NCBI GenBank assembly: GCA_024225395.1
Contig: JAAEMR010000088.1
Coordinates: 22,735-86,734, forward strand
Direction of reading: 5' to 3'
Origin: Gammaproteobacteria bacterium
GTDB taxonomy: Bacteria > Pseudomonadota > Gammaproteobacteria > GCA-001735895
DNA: 64,000 nt
In this document: one piece after another, positions 35,841 to 45,194 of the stretch
Numbering within the stretch: position 1 is the first letter of the stretch
How the letters are laid out: each line of letters starts with the position of its first letter
Position numbers and translations under genes: made by a program
The notes under the pieces: model-generated
What the model was told of the DNA's origin: nothing
The model's database searches: none
The model's input: only the letters and a program-made list of their open reading frames with translations

Positions 35841-36595
35841 TTTATTTTCCTCGAATTTCCAGTTTAAATTAAAGTAGAAGAACTTTATTTAATTCAAGTA
35901 TATTTTTCCCATTTCCCATGTCGGGTAGCAGAGACTGAAAACTTTCTACAATTTTGATTCTACACCATAGTGGTGATTGTTAAATATTTTATTCCCTTTT
36001 ACCTTCTGTAAGTCAATATTATGGTGACAAAAAATATTATTTTCTACCAAAAAATAAGGCAATGCTGATTTCCATGTCGTTCAATACTCTAGCCAATCGA
36101 AAGCCCCAAAAAACAAGGTAGAAAGAATAATAACTAGAAAATGCTCACAAAAATCGACTGCTGATGGGTAAGACCCCATACGAAACGGGTCAGAAGACCC
36201 ACGATGATGCTGATAACTACAAGTATAAAAAAACGAGCAAACAATATACGCCCAGACATGACTAAATTGCTGCCGGTTCTGGTCATAATTTTATAACCTA
36301 CTGTTTGTATCTATTAGTGACACTATAAAATCAGTACCTTGCTCTCCTGCACAAGAGTTGAAACTCATGTATTATTCCTGAAAAACTTCAATATACAATA
36401 ATGAGTACCATGATACTTAAAAGTGCTTCTTTTATAGGGATAGCGCTATATTTATTAAACCTGGGATCCACAGTTGAATACTTTCCCATGGTGGTTTTTA
36501 GTGTAAAAATAGTTTCGATATAATTAAATCTTCTCCGTGCTCGAAGTACATTTCGTGGTGAAATCTCTATTTTCAAACTCTTCAGTATTTAAACA
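35841..36595. other. Long intergenic region between tpx and the TauE-like gene
   Basis: About 755 bases, very AT-rich. The only reading frame with gene-like features is a 50-codon minus-strand frame at 36134-36286. A longer minus-strand frame at 36388-36576 needs a TTG start, has no ribosome site and looks like nothing known. No repeats or RNA gene were recognised. Confidence 0.6.
36134..36286 (-). CDS. Possible small membrane protein
   Basis: Frame of 50 codons with an ATG and a weak AGG upstream. The product has a basic start, one strongly hydrophobic helix (FARFFILVVISIIVGLLTRF) and a short tail, FVWGLTHQQSIFVSIF. The positive-inside charge pattern and intact frame favour a real membrane peptide, but there is no operon or conservation evidence. 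Confidence 0.35.
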   Translation of the reverse strand: MTRTGSNLVMSGRILFARFFILVVISIIVGLLTRFVWGLTHQQSIFVSIF

Positions 36596-37336
36596 GTGGA
36601 CTGGATATTTTTAGCTATTATTACCCTGCTTGCCGCCACCATACAGTCGGCCACCGGTTTTGGTTTTGGTCTGATAGCGGTACCCGTGTTTTTATTGATT
36701 CTGGATTCTTCCGATGCGATTCAGATGGTGATGATGATTATTCTGTGCATGTCTATCGTGGACTGGGTCAAACTGCGGGGGCAGTCATCTTTTAATATTT
36801 TGCTATGGTTGAATGTCGGGATGCTGATCGGTTTTCCATTCGGACTGGTCATTTTTAAAACTGTAGAGTTGCCCATTTTAAAACTTATTATTGCTGTGGT
36901 GATCCTGCTTTTTAGCCTGCACAATTTGATCAGGCTTTTCAAAGGGAGTTTACATACTGAAACCCCCGCTGAAAATATCCACAACTGGAAGACTGCAGTG
37001 ACGGGTTACCTTTCTGGACTGATGACTACCTGTCTGGCGATGCCCGGGCCGGTAGTGATGTTATACCTGGTACACCTGAGTTTGGATAAAACCATAATTC
37101 GAGCAACAATTTTAACCTTTTTCATCTTCGCCTACGGGGGAGCCCTGTTATTACAGTCGTTGATGGTTGGGGTTTCTGTTACCACCTGGACCAGTGGATT
37201 GTCTCTGGTACCTGTTGCGCTTATGGGTGTGTTTGCCGGGCATTACCTGGCAGATAAAATTAACCAGAAGCTATTTAAGGAAATTGTGCTGGTTATTTTA
37301 ATTCTGACAGCGTTAGTTATGCTGTTACAACTGTAG
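36596..37336 (+). CDS. TauE/SafE family sulfite/anion exporter-like protein
   Basis: Membrane protein of 246 residues with about eight helices in two repeats. The first repeat holds ATIQSATGFGFGLIAVP and the second TCLAMPGPVVMLYLVHLS, both typical of TauE/SafE. Members export sulfite or sulfonates, or act on other anions. The start is GTG without a clear ribosome site. It lies 8 bases before a D-cysteine desulfhydrase-like gene, which suggests a shared task in sulfur compound handling. Confidence 0.85.
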   Translation: MDWIFLAIITLLAATIQSATGFGFGLIAVPVFLLILDSSDAIQMVMMIILCMSIVDWVKLRGQSSFNILLWLNVGMLIGFPFGLVIFKTVELPILKLIIAVVILLFSLHNLIRLFKGSLHTETPAENIHNWKTAVTGYLSGLMTTCLAMPGPVVMLYLVHLSLDKTIIRATILTFFIFAYGGALLLQSLMVGVSVTTWTSGLSLVPVALMGVFAGHYLADKINQKLFKEIVLVILILTALVMLLQL

Positions 37337-37344
37337 AGTTTTTT

Positions 37345-38358
37345 ATGATGTTAAATATTCCGTTCCCCTCTGTCTCGTTGTCTCATACGCCAACACCGCT
37401 TGAAAAAATGCCGAACTTAACGAGCGTAATGTCCGGTCCGGAAATCTGGATTAAACGTGATGACTGTACAGGGCTTGCGATGGGTGGCAACAAGGCTCGT
37501 CAACTTGAGTACTACGTGGGTCAGGCTTTGCAGCAGGGTGCTGACACCCTGTTGACGACTGGCGCTGTGCAATCTAATCATGTGCGCATGACGATAGCCG
37601 CAGCGCGTAAAATGGGTATGAAGATTGAAGTGCAGCTGGAAAAAAGAGTCAGTGGGCGTCAGTCAGAATATTATGATTCGGGTAACCCGCTGCTGATGAA
37701 AATTATGGGCGCTAGAATTCATCATTACCCGGTGGGGGAGGATGAAGAAGGAGCGGATAATGCGCTGTATGAACGAGCGGAGCAGTTAAAAGCTGAAGCA
37801 GCAGCTCCTTATGTTATCCCTTTATCGGGTATGCATACACCCTATGGTGCCTTAGGTTACGTGAAAGCAGCTGCAGAAATTTTACAGCAAATTGAACAAA
37901 TGGAATTGCCGTTTGATGCTATTGTGCTGGCTTCCGGTTCGGCCAATACGCATGCCGGTTTATTATTTGGATTACGACTGCTGGGAAGCCCCATCAATGT
38001 CTACGGAATGTGTGTTCGCCGAAGTGCAGAATTACAGAAACAACGTGTACTGAATAAAACCAATCAGTTAGCGCCTATGATGAAAGTAGATATTTGTGTG
38101 ACAGCTGATGATGTCCATGTAGATGATTGCATGCTACAGCCAGGTTATGGACAGTTAAATGAACATGTAATAGAAGCGATCTCATTAACGGCGGAGTCAG
38201 AAGGTATTTTACTGGATCCTACTTATACCGGTAAGGCTATGGCAGGATTACTGGCTTATGCCCGGGATGGGCTTTGGGCTAAAAATCAGAAAGTAATATT
38301 TTTACATACAGGCGGGACGCCTGCACTATTCGGCTATCCTGAATTAATTTCAGAATAG
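37345..38358 (+). CDS. D-cysteine desulfhydrase / ACC deaminase-like PLP enzyme
   Basis: Fold-type II PLP enzyme of 337 residues. The lysine that binds PLP lies in MGGNKARQLEYY, followed by TTGAVQSNHVRMTIAAARKMG and a closing HTGGTPALFGYPEL. These match the DcyD/ACC-deaminase family, which splits D-cysteine into pyruvate, ammonia and sulfide. ACC deaminase activity cannot be excluded without a residue-level alignment. It is probably co-transcribed with the TauE-like exporter. Confidence 0.88.
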   Translation: MMLNIPFPSVSLSHTPTPLEKMPNLTSVMSGPEIWIKRDDCTGLAMGGNKARQLEYYVGQALQQGADTLLTTGAVQSNHVRMTIAAARKMGMKIEVQLEKRVSGRQSEYYDSGNPLLMKIMGARIHHYPVGEDEEGADNALYERAEQLKAEAAAPYVIPLSGMHTPYGALGYVKAAAEILQQIEQMELPFDAIVLASGSANTHAGLLFGLRLLGSPINVYGMCVRRSAELQKQRVLNKTNQLAPMMKVDICVTADDVHVDDCMLQPGYGQLNEHVIEAISLTAESEGILLDPTYTGKAMAGLLAYARDGLWAKNQKVIFLHTGGTPALFGYPELISE

Positions 38359-38391
38359 CCGTGTAGATGAAGTGTCGGAGTCGACCTTTTC

Positions 38392-39453
38392 TTAGGCTTC
38401 GAATTTACCACTTTGTAAGCGTTGAGCTTCCATAGTTTCCATCTCTCTAGCTCCTGATACCACGATTTCCGGGTCTGGAACGAAGTCCAGCTTCTGTTTC
38501 CCGCGTCGGTAGGGAACTGAGTTTAAAATAACTTTCATGGCATTCAATCTGGCCTGGTGTTTGTCATTGGAACGAATAATTGTCCAGGGTGCGTGAGTGC
38601 TATGTGTTTTTCTCAGCATCTGATATTTGACGTTGGTAAAATCATCCCAGCGTTCCTGAGCCTGCACGTCGACTTCACTCAGTTTCCACTGTCTGAGAGG
38701 GTCTGTTTTACGGCGGGTAAAGCGTCTATCCTGTTCTTCTTTAGTGACACTGAAATATAGTTTCACAATGATAGTGCCCTGTCTAACCAGGTCTTTTTCA
38801 AATCCTGCTACACCACGCATGAAATTTTTATATTCGACATCGGTACAGAATCCGAAAACAGGTTCAACCATGGCGCGGTTGTACCAGCTGCGATCGAATA
38901 ATACGACTTCACCGCCTCGAGGAAAATGGCGTATATATTTCTGGAAAAACCATTGAGTCTTTTCGTACTCAGTCGGTTTACCCAGTGCGACTATACGGTA
39001 GTGTTTTTCATTCATATAGCGTGATACACGACGGATGGTGCCACCTTTGCCTGATGCATCCCTTCCTTCAAAAAGAATGATCATGCGCTTATTGGTTTTT
39101 TCAAGGTGTTGCTGCAATTTTATCAATTCGGCCTGATAAGGTATTAACTCCTCTTCTCGTAAATACCGGCGATAAGCCTTCTTTTTAATTTTTTTAAGTC
39201 GAGTTTCCTCGGCTTCCTGTTTGCTGGTAAGAGGTTTCTTTACAGTAGATGCTGAAACATTTGCTTTAGCAGGTGGTTCTACTTTAGAAGCTGACGATTT
39301 TACGGTAGTAGGTGTTGCTTTCTTTTTTACGGTAGTAGGTGCTGCTTTCTTTTTTACGGTTGAAGTCGGTCTCTTCTTTATCGTAGAAGCTGCTTTCTTG
39401 ACTACAGCGGGGGAGGCGTCAGGTTGGCTGGTGGTTTTTTCTTCGTTACTCAT
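38392..39453 (-). CDS. ppk2: Polyphosphate kinase 2 with Lys-rich repeated N-terminal tail
   Basis: PPK2 of 353 residues that moves phosphate between polyphosphate and nucleotides. Walker A is GRDASGKGGTIRR, then YNRAMVEPVFGF and the lid region RRFTRRKTDPLRQWKLS. About 95 N-terminal residues precede the catalytic domain and are made of Lys/Thr/Ala/Pro repeats (KKAAPTTVK, KKATPTTVK). Such a tail could bind nucleic acid or polyphosphate. An Anr/FNR-like box lies about 94 bases upstream. A second PPK2 gene lies just upstream in the same direction. Confidence 0.92.
   Translation of the reverse strand: MSNEEKTTSQPDASPAVVKKAASTIKKRPTSTVKKKAAPTTVKKKATPTTVKSSASKVEPPAKANVSASTVKKPLTSKQEAEETRLKKIKKKAYRRYLREEELIPYQAELIKLQQHLEKTNKRMIILFEGRDASGKGGTIRRVSRYMNEKHYRIVALGKPTEYEKTQWFFQKYIRHFPRGGEVVLFDRSWYNRAMVEPVFGFCTDVEYKNFMRGVAGFEKDLVRQGTIIVKLYFSVTKEEQDRRFTRRKTDPLRQWKLSEVDVQAQERWDDFTNVKYQMLRKTHSTHAPWTIIRSNDKHQARLNAMKVILNSVPYRRGKQKLDFVPDPEIVVSGAREMETMEAQRLQSGKFEA
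39301..39381. repeat. 27-base tandem repeat inside the PPK2 N-terminal coding region
   Basis: Two near-identical 27-base units start at 39301 and 39328 and a degenerate third starts at 39355. Each encodes the nine-residue unit KKAxPTTVK. The copies differ by one or two bases, so the repeat is probably young and may vary in number between strains. Confidence 0.8.
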
Positions 39454-39540
39454 GAGTAGCTTGTCCAGAAAATGTATAAATAATCAGTTGACATGCATAA
39501 TAGGCTTTTTGCTTTTTTATGTATGCTCTCAGGGGCTTGC

Positions 39541-39554
39541 CTTGATGTGGGTCA
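39541..39554 (-). promoter_or_regulatory. Anr/FNR-like box before the first PPK2 gene
   Basis: TTGATGTGGGTCAA is an exact TTGAT-N4-GTCAA dyad. It lies in the 129-base gap between the two PPK2 genes and overlaps a larger imperfect hairpin with TCAGGGG and CCCCTGA arms. The hairpin could instead be a terminator of the upstream PPK2 gene. Confidence 0.45.
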
Positions 39555-39582
39555 AACCCCTGAAATAGTTTTTTAGTATCTG

Positions 39583-40395
39583 CTAGGGATAAGTATCCGG
39601 TATAAAAGTTTGATCTGTCATTGGTGGCCTGACATAACCAATACCTTCTTCTCTCTTAGGCAGTTTGATGTTTTCGGGTGTGAGATCATCATAAGGAATC
39701 ATATTTAACAAGTGAGAGATACAATTTAAGCGGGCATGTTTTTTAACATCAGATTTAACCACATACCACGGAGCCTGTTTGATATCGGTGTGCGCAAACA
39801 TCTGGTCTTTGGCTTTAGAATATTCAACCCATCGTTTACGTGATTCAAGATCCATCGGGCTAAGTTTCCAACGCTTCAGGGGGTCAGTCAGACGGCTTTG
39901 AAAACGAGCTTCCTGTTCTTCATCAGAAACAGAAAACCAGTATTTAATCAGGATGATGCCCGAGCGAACCAGCATGCGTTCGAATTCAGGGCAGGAACGC
40001 ATGTATTCCTGATACTCTTCATTAGTACAAAAGCCCATGACTTTTTCGACTCCAGCACGGTTGTACCAGCTACGATCAAACAGTACCATTTCACCAGCAG
40101 CAGGAAGATGAGGAACATAGCGTTGAAAATACCACTGAGTCTTCTCTCTTTCGGTGGGTGCCGGTAAAGCTGCTACACGGCAGACACGAGGATTGAGGTG
40201 TTGAGTAATGCGTTTGATGACGCCACCTTTACCTGCCGCATCACGTCCTTCGAATAAAACAACCACTTTTAACTTTTTATGGGTAATCCAGGCTTGAAGT
40301 TTAACCAGTTCGTTTTGCAGTTTGGCTAATTCACTCTCATAACGTTTATTTTCAATTTTTTTGGGCTTTTTAAGGGTTTTCTTATTATCACTCAT
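39583..40395 (-). CDS. ppk2: Polyphosphate kinase 2 (second copy)
   Basis: PPK2 of 270 residues, the usual class I length. Walker A is GRDAAGKGGVIKR, with YNRAGVEKVMGF and the lid RFQSRLTDPLKRWKLS. The N-terminus is only briefly basic, unlike the neighbour's long tail. An AAGGAGAGG ribosome site precedes the ATG. Having two diverged PPK2 proteins side by side suggests different nucleotide preference (for example ADP versus GDP) or opposite reaction directions; this is inferred. Confidence 0.93.
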   Translation of the reverse strand: MSDNKKTLKKPKKIENKRYESELAKLQNELVKLQAWITHKKLKVVVLFEGRDAAGKGGVIKRITQHLNPRVCRVAALPAPTEREKTQWYFQRYVPHLPAAGEMVLFDRSWYNRAGVEKVMGFCTNEEYQEYMRSCPEFERMLVRSGIILIKYWFSVSDEEQEARFQSRLTDPLKRWKLSPMDLESRKRWVEYSKAKDQMFAHTDIKQAPWYVVKSDVKKHARLNCISHLLNMIPYDDLTPENIKLPKREEGIGYVRPPMTDQTFIPDTYP

Positions 40396-40602
40396 AACCT
40401 CTCCTTTAAGGTCGATCTATTTATTAGCAGTAGAGTATAGTCTATATTAATGGGCATATTAATTGCTACAGATCAATAACCTATGGATAAATTAGTCAAA
40501 CGATAGCTGCATACCTGGAAAGCAAAGTTTTAGATGATTTTTTTAATCCCGGTAGACAACATTTAGGCTTTCTTCACAATCATATATTGTTCTGGATTTC
40601 TG

Positions 40603-41412
40603 TTATCGCTGACAGCAAGTGCAATAAAAAGTTGAACGTTGAGCCTGGGTAATACGTTTAATTTTTGTACCGCAATCAGGACAGTTATTTTTATTTCCAT
40701 ACACATTGAGCTGTTGCGCAAAATAGCCAGGCTGTCCATTGGTCTGGGTGAAATCCTGTAATGTTGTGCCGCCCTGAAAAATCGCCTGTTGTAAAACTGA
40801 TTTGATAGATTGAACCAGCTTTTCAAGTCGTTTGATGCTGATTTTTGATGCTTTTATTTTGGGATTTATTCCACTTGAAAAAAGACTCTCACAGGCATAA
40901 ATATTGCCAATTCCAACAACAATATGGCTATCCATGATGACCTTTTTTATGGCGCTGCTTTTTGATGAACATTGCTGCTTCAGATAAGATGAATTAAATT
41001 CCGCGCTTAATGGTTCGGGTCCAAGCGAGCAGATTAATTTATGCGTTAACGGGTCGGAGTCAGTGTGTAGTAAAGCACCAAAGCGGCGCGGGTCAATATA
41101 TCTCAGAGATGACCCGTTATCCAGGGTGATTTTAATGTGTTCGTGTTTATTGTCCGGTGCCTGTTCAGGCAACATGCGCATGCTGCCGGACATGCCTAAA
41201 TGCCAGATCATGTTACCCTGATCGGTGTAGACCAGCAGGTATTTTGCACGTCGCTTAAGCAACTGAATAGTTGATCCCTGCAGTTGTAGAATCTCATCGG
41301 GAACCGGCCAGCGTAATTTTGGCTGCCTGATCTCAATACGGCTTATAGTGCGGTGCAATAAATGAGGTTCCAGTCCTAGTAATGTGGTTTCCACTTCGGG
41401 TAATTCAGGCAT
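40603..41412 (-). CDS. mutM: Formamidopyrimidine-DNA glycosylase MutM (Fpg)
   Basis: Removes 8-oxoguanine and formamidopyrimidines from DNA. The 269 residues begin PELPEVET, which supplies the catalytic Pro2 and Glu3 after Met removal. They end in a zinc finger, CPDC and CTCC, that closes with QR. It starts one base after the MipA gene, so it is the last member of the ABC-transporter operon. That is unusual company; mutM more often follows rpmG, whose genes lie about 5 kb upstream here. Confidence 0.95.
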   Translation of the reverse strand: MPELPEVETTLLGLEPHLLHRTISRIEIRQPKLRWPVPDEILQLQGSTIQLLKRRAKYLLVYTDQGNMIWHLGMSGSMRMLPEQAPDNKHEHIKITLDNGSSLRYIDPRRFGALLHTDSDPLTHKLICSLGPEPLSAEFNSSYLKQQCSSKSSAIKKVIMDSHIVVGIGNIYACESLFSSGINPKIKASKISIKRLEKLVQSIKSVLQQAIFQGGTTLQDFTQTNGQPGYFAQQLNVYGNKNNCPDCGTKIKRITQAQRSTFYCTCCQR

Positions 41413-41413
41413 G

Positions 41414-42220
41414 TTAGTCCTTACAGCAGCCGTGATCAGAAAAAACCCAGGCCAGAGCTATTCCTGCGGTTAAGTTATTAGATTGCATGACCAGGGGGCT
41501 GTCTTCAATAACACTAGTGCTGATGTTGTCATAACGTATAAAACCACCAAACCAGTACCTGTTGATTCGTCTGCTATAGGTGAATTCGGTTCTGAATCCG
41601 CTGTAACCGCTGGTTGATTTAAATGCTGGTCGATGTGCTGTCACTTCATGCTCGGCCACATCGTAGTAATAAGCATTATAATTTTCATCGCCAAATAAGG
41701 GTCCTGCTGCGGCTCTTAGTTTCCAGTCAAATTTATGCTGTGCCGGTTTTCTCCAGGCTATCTTTGGATTAAATACCTGGCCGATATAACCTGAATTTTT
41801 TCCAATGCTAAATGCAAACCGTAACGGTATTTCCAGCCAGATTGACGTTGTGTCATCGTGGGTCAGACGATATTCCAGTGAAGGTCCTAGTTCGATACTG
41901 GCATCGAGTTTATCCATGCCCATGCGGGTGGGGTTATCATCAGGGCTGGATAAGGAACCATTACCGCTAATGGATAGTATTAAGTCGGGGGTATTTAGCA
42001 GACGAGCTTCTACCCCCTCATCAATTCGCAAATGTTCGCCCCGGTATTTCAGGTAGGGAAATGGTATGACGATATTTTGCGTGTATGACGAGCCGATATA
42101 ATCGGGTAATGATAACAATGTCGCGCCTAAACCCCACTCCAGTTTGGCATGCCCGGGAACATGATCTGCAATCGCCGGGATGCAGAATAGTAAAAAGATG
42201 ACTGGTGTAATTTTAGTCAC
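41414..42220 (-). CDS. MipA/OmpV family outer membrane protein
   Basis: Protein of 268 residues with a signal peptide (about 1-18, ending AIA) and a beta-barrel-type body. It starts WGLGATLLSLPDYIGS, the usual opening of MipA/OmpV proteins, and its strands alternate polar and hydrophobic residues. MipA scaffolds murein hydrolase and synthase in E. coli, but most members have no known role. It overlaps the DUF4340 gene by 4 bases and mutM follows after one base. Confidence 0.85.
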   Translation of the reverse strand: MTKITPVIFLLFCIPAIADHVPGHAKLEWGLGATLLSLPDYIGSSYTQNIVIPFPYLKYRGEHLRIDEGVEARLLNTPDLILSISGNGSLSSPDDNPTRMGMDKLDASIELGPSLEYRLTHDDTTSIWLEIPLRFAFSIGKNSGYIGQVFNPKIAWRKPAQHKFDWKLRAAAGPLFGDENYNAYYYDVAEHEVTAHRPAFKSTSGYSGFRTEFTYSRRINRYWFGGFIRYDNISTSVIEDSPLVMQSNNLTAGIALAWVFSDHGCCKD

Positions 42221-43080
42221 TTAATCGTAGCAGGCCCAGCTGGCTGATTAAGTTTATCGAGTGACAATAGTTCATAGTATTGATGATCAGGAAAGTGGTA
42301 TTGAATATTCAGATCAGGCCTGGCAATAATAATTTCCGGCTTTATGGAGAGTACAAAAAATTCAACCTCTTCACCACTTTGTAGACGGGCTATTATCTTT
42401 TGTAAAGGATTCAATGTTTTGTCATAAGGTTTTATGCTTGCCTGCTTCTGGCGCCAGTTTGAAATCAGTTGAGAGGCTGCCTGTGATGATTTTCCTGTGG
42501 CATCTGTTGACCATGTTGGACCGCTTTTGGTTACAGAAAAAGCGCTAAATTTGAGTTCTGTGAGATCCAGCTTTGAAGGTAAAAGGCGATTGTCCAGCAG
42601 TCCGCTTAGCCCCTGGCTGATGAATATGTAGTGAATATCGGAAACCAGATAGATATTGGGCTCAGCCATTAAATAGCGTCTGTTACCAATACGATTCGTA
42701 TCACCAAAGTAGATGCTTTTTTGATTCAGGGTGACGACTGCTTTGGGGATTCTCAAACCCAGGGTTGATATGTCTATCTGATCTATGGGTAATTTTGACT
42801 GAGGTTCGACGCCAGCCAGACTGGCTATGCGCTCTGCGGAAATGTTATTGGCAAACCAGTTAACCGGACTGACTACACTCCAGCTTGTGCCCTGCTTTTT
42901 TAACACCAGGGTCTCATCGGCTGTTTCAATTTTTATATCGGTAATGTTGTTGGGTTTGAGCGTGGTAATGGCATTGCGGTTAATCTTCTGGTCTTCAGTG
43001 ATGGGATATTTAATGCCGATCCAGGTGAAGATAACAATCAGTATGAGTAACAGATAGTTGATGAGCATGCGCTTTGACAT
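42217..43080 (-). CDS. DUF4340 domain protein of a Gld-type ABC transporter cluster
   Basis: Protein of 287 residues with one N-terminal membrane helix (about 7-22) and a periplasmic domain with repeated beta-type segments such as ITDIKIETADETLVLKKQG. This is the DUF4340 pattern. Such genes usually follow gldG-like genes, as here, with one shared base. The protein is thought to work with the transporter; its role is not known. Confidence 0.85.
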   Translation of the reverse strand: MSKRMLINYLLLILIVIFTWIGIKYPITEDQKINRNAITTLKPNNITDIKIETADETLVLKKQGTSWSVVSPVNWFANNISAERIASLAGVEPQSKLPIDQIDISTLGLRIPKAVVTLNQKSIYFGDTNRIGNRRYLMAEPNIYLVSDIHYIFISQGLSGLLDNRLLPSKLDLTELKFSAFSVTKSGPTWSTDATGKSSQAASQLISNWRQKQASIKPYDKTLNPLQKIIARLQSGEEVEFFVLSIKPEIIIARPDLNIQYHFPDHQYYELLSLDKLNQPAGPATIK

Positions 43081-44444
43081 TAACGTTTCCTTCTCACTAA
43101 CCAGATTCTGATGCCTGAACCCAGCAGCAGGGCAGGTAATAAAAATAAAAAGAATGCGGCAATAGATAACTGAAGAGTGGGTGTTAATTCGAGCTGGCTA
43201 TCGATGGCTTTACGAGGAGAAATGGCGATCAGGTTATCGTCATGACTTAACCAGTTCAGCATGTTGAGCCCCAGTGGCAGGTTACTGCCATTGCCGAGGT
43301 ACTGGTTAGATAGAAAATCAGCATCGCCCGTAACCACGACGCGCTGAGTGAATAACTCGCCGTCTTCTTTTTGCAGACTGCGAGTCAGGCTTAAACCAAT
43401 AGTGAGTGGACCTGCCTGTTCGCCGGGGTTATCTCCCTGAGTAATTTGACCGGCCATCTCCCCGGTTTCATTCCAGGTTCGATCATGCGTAACGATTAAA
43501 GACTCTGCCTGCCAGTCACTCTGTTCTCCCAGAAAGTCTATGCCCTGAGCTTTCGGGTATAAAGTGATGCTGTCGATGGCGGTTGTAATAGCATGATGTG
43601 GATAGTCTGCAGCCAGTGCAAAATCAACACGATCAAGACCCAGCAACTGGGTGCTGGGATCGACAATGATTCCAGGTAGAAACTCAATTTCCAGTATCTC
43701 AGCCAGGCTTTCAAGCCGGATATTCTCACCCGGTTCGGTTAACCACAGCAGGTTGCCGCCCTGAGTAACATACTGATTGATTAATTTTAATTCACCCTCC
43801 AGCAAGTCGGCAGCAGCATCGGCAATAACCAGTACATCGGTATTATCGGGAATGTTTGTGGTGGCGATTAAATTCAGACCTTCAATATGAAACCCCTTCT
43901 GGCTCAGGCGAGAAGCAAATAATTGTAAATCATGATTGGCTTCACCGAATGGATTGCGCTCGCCATGCCCCTGAAGAAAAACCACCCAGCTGTCTCCCTG
44001 TCGCAGCAGTCGGGCAATGGTATTGGTGATGGTCGATTCACTGACCTGTAAAACATTTTCACTGCGACCATTTACTTCGATGACAATTTCGCCATCACGC
44101 TGGATATTGAACTCTCTTAACAGGTCAGGAGCGAGATCGGGGTTGATGCTCTGGTATTCAATGAACGGCTGGTTTTCTGCATAACGCTTAAACAGTTTAT
44201 CGAAGACTTCTTTCTGTTCGTTGATGGGAGAAACAAAAGCGGTGATTTTTACCAGTTTATTGATGTTGCTCAGTAACCGTAATGAAGCCTCGGAAAGGCT
44301 GTTGCTCTGGTTGGCCGTCAGGTCGATGCTGAATTTATACTGAGTACTGAACCAGGCTAAAATACCAATGAAAGCGACGAACAAAACAACAAAAAGACCT
44401 GATTGAATCTTTAACTGTATTCGTGTTTTAGTGTTTATTTTCAT
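43080..44444 (-). CDS. GldG-like ABC transporter auxiliary membrane protein
   Basis: Protein of 454 residues with a helix at each end (about 15-32 and 425-447). The large extracytoplasmic domain has the ABC_transp_aux/GldG features ITAFVSP near the start, VVFLQGHGERNPFG in the middle and VVTGDADFLSNQYLG near the end. The gene lies between the permease and the DUF4340 protein. In gliding bacteria the homologous GldG acts in motility; in proteobacteria the cargo of this transporter type is unknown. Confidence 0.87.
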   Translation of the reverse strand: MKINTKTRIQLKIQSGLFVVLFVAFIGILAWFSTQYKFSIDLTANQSNSLSEASLRLLSNINKLVKITAFVSPINEQKEVFDKLFKRYAENQPFIEYQSINPDLAPDLLREFNIQRDGEIVIEVNGRSENVLQVSESTITNTIARLLRQGDSWVVFLQGHGERNPFGEANHDLQLFASRLSQKGFHIEGLNLIATTNIPDNTDVLVIADAAADLLEGELKLINQYVTQGGNLLWLTEPGENIRLESLAEILEIEFLPGIIVDPSTQLLGLDRVDFALAADYPHHAITTAIDSITLYPKAQGIDFLGEQSDWQAESLIVTHDRTWNETGEMAGQITQGDNPGEQAGPLTIGLSLTRSLQKEDGELFTQRVVVTGDADFLSNQYLGNGSNLPLGLNMLNWLSHDDNLIAISPRKAIDSQLELTPTLQLSIAAFFLFLLPALLLGSGIRIWLVRRKR

Positions 44445-44456
44445 GGTTTTTGAGAA

Positions 44457-45194
44457 TTAATGCTGTAAACGATCACCATCCAGCTGGCGGATAGTCAGTC
44501 CACAAAATAGCAGGATGATGAGTATGAAATAACTGATATCGACTGAACTGAACTGGCCTTCCAGCAACGGCTGGTGATGTGCTATTAACGACAGGTAGTG
44601 AAATAGAGTTTGATCTGTACGCCATTCAATAATCCATAGCATGAGTAAAGCACCAAAGGTACTCACCGCTGCGATGGTCTGGCTATCGGTTAAACTGGAT
44701 AAATAGAGTCCGATGGCTGCAAAGCTACCCAGTAATAAAACCATACCGATGAAAATTGAAAACAGCTTTCCCAGGTCAAGCTCAGTACCCGCCAGCAATG
44801 ACAGTGGCATCAACATCAACATGCTGGTGAGAATAAATACAAATAATAGTAAGCCCAGGTATTTTCCTAACACCAGTTGAGTGATTGAAATAGGGGCTGA
44901 AAAAAGTAAATTGATGGTCTTGTTTTTCTTTTCCTCGGCCAGGGTTCTCATGGTTAATAGCGGCATGATCATCAGTAGAATAATGGCTGCCAGAGAAAAG
45001 ATGGGTGCGATGATAATGTCGGTGACGCCCGGGGCATTTTCCAGTTCAATAAGTTGAGGTTGCAGGATGAAAAAATTTTCAATCTGAGCCAGAAATATCC
45101 AGCCTAAAATAGCCTGTATGACTGCCAGAATGACCCAGGCAAGTGGCGATAAAAACATGCTGGTGATTTCACGCCGCGCAATAGTCCAGATCAT
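44457..45194 (-). CDS. GldF-like ABC transporter permease
   Basis: ABC-2 type permease of 245 residues with six helices. The N-terminus reads IARREITSMFLSPLAW, the typical opening of the GldF group, followed by MRTLAEEKKNKTINLLFSAP, a marker of ABC-2 permeases. The start overlaps the ATPase gene by 4 bases. Confidence 0.9.
   Translation of the reverse strand: MIWTIARREITSMFLSPLAWVILAVIQAILGWIFLAQIENFFILQPQLIELENAPGVTDIIIAPIFSLAAIILLMIMPLLTMRTLAEEKKNKTINLLFSAPISITQLVLGKYLGLLLFVFILTSMLMLMPLSLLAGTELDLGKLFSIFIGMVLLLGSFAAIGLYLSSLTDSQTIAAVSTFGALLMLWIIEWRTDQTLFHYLSLIAHHQPLLEGQFSSVDISYFILIILLFCGLTIRQLDGDRLQH

Noticed and set aside
36388..36576. 62-codon minus-strand frame before the TauE-like gene
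   Set aside because: It requires a TTG start, has no ribosome site and resembles no family. It is more likely chance in AT-rich DNA.
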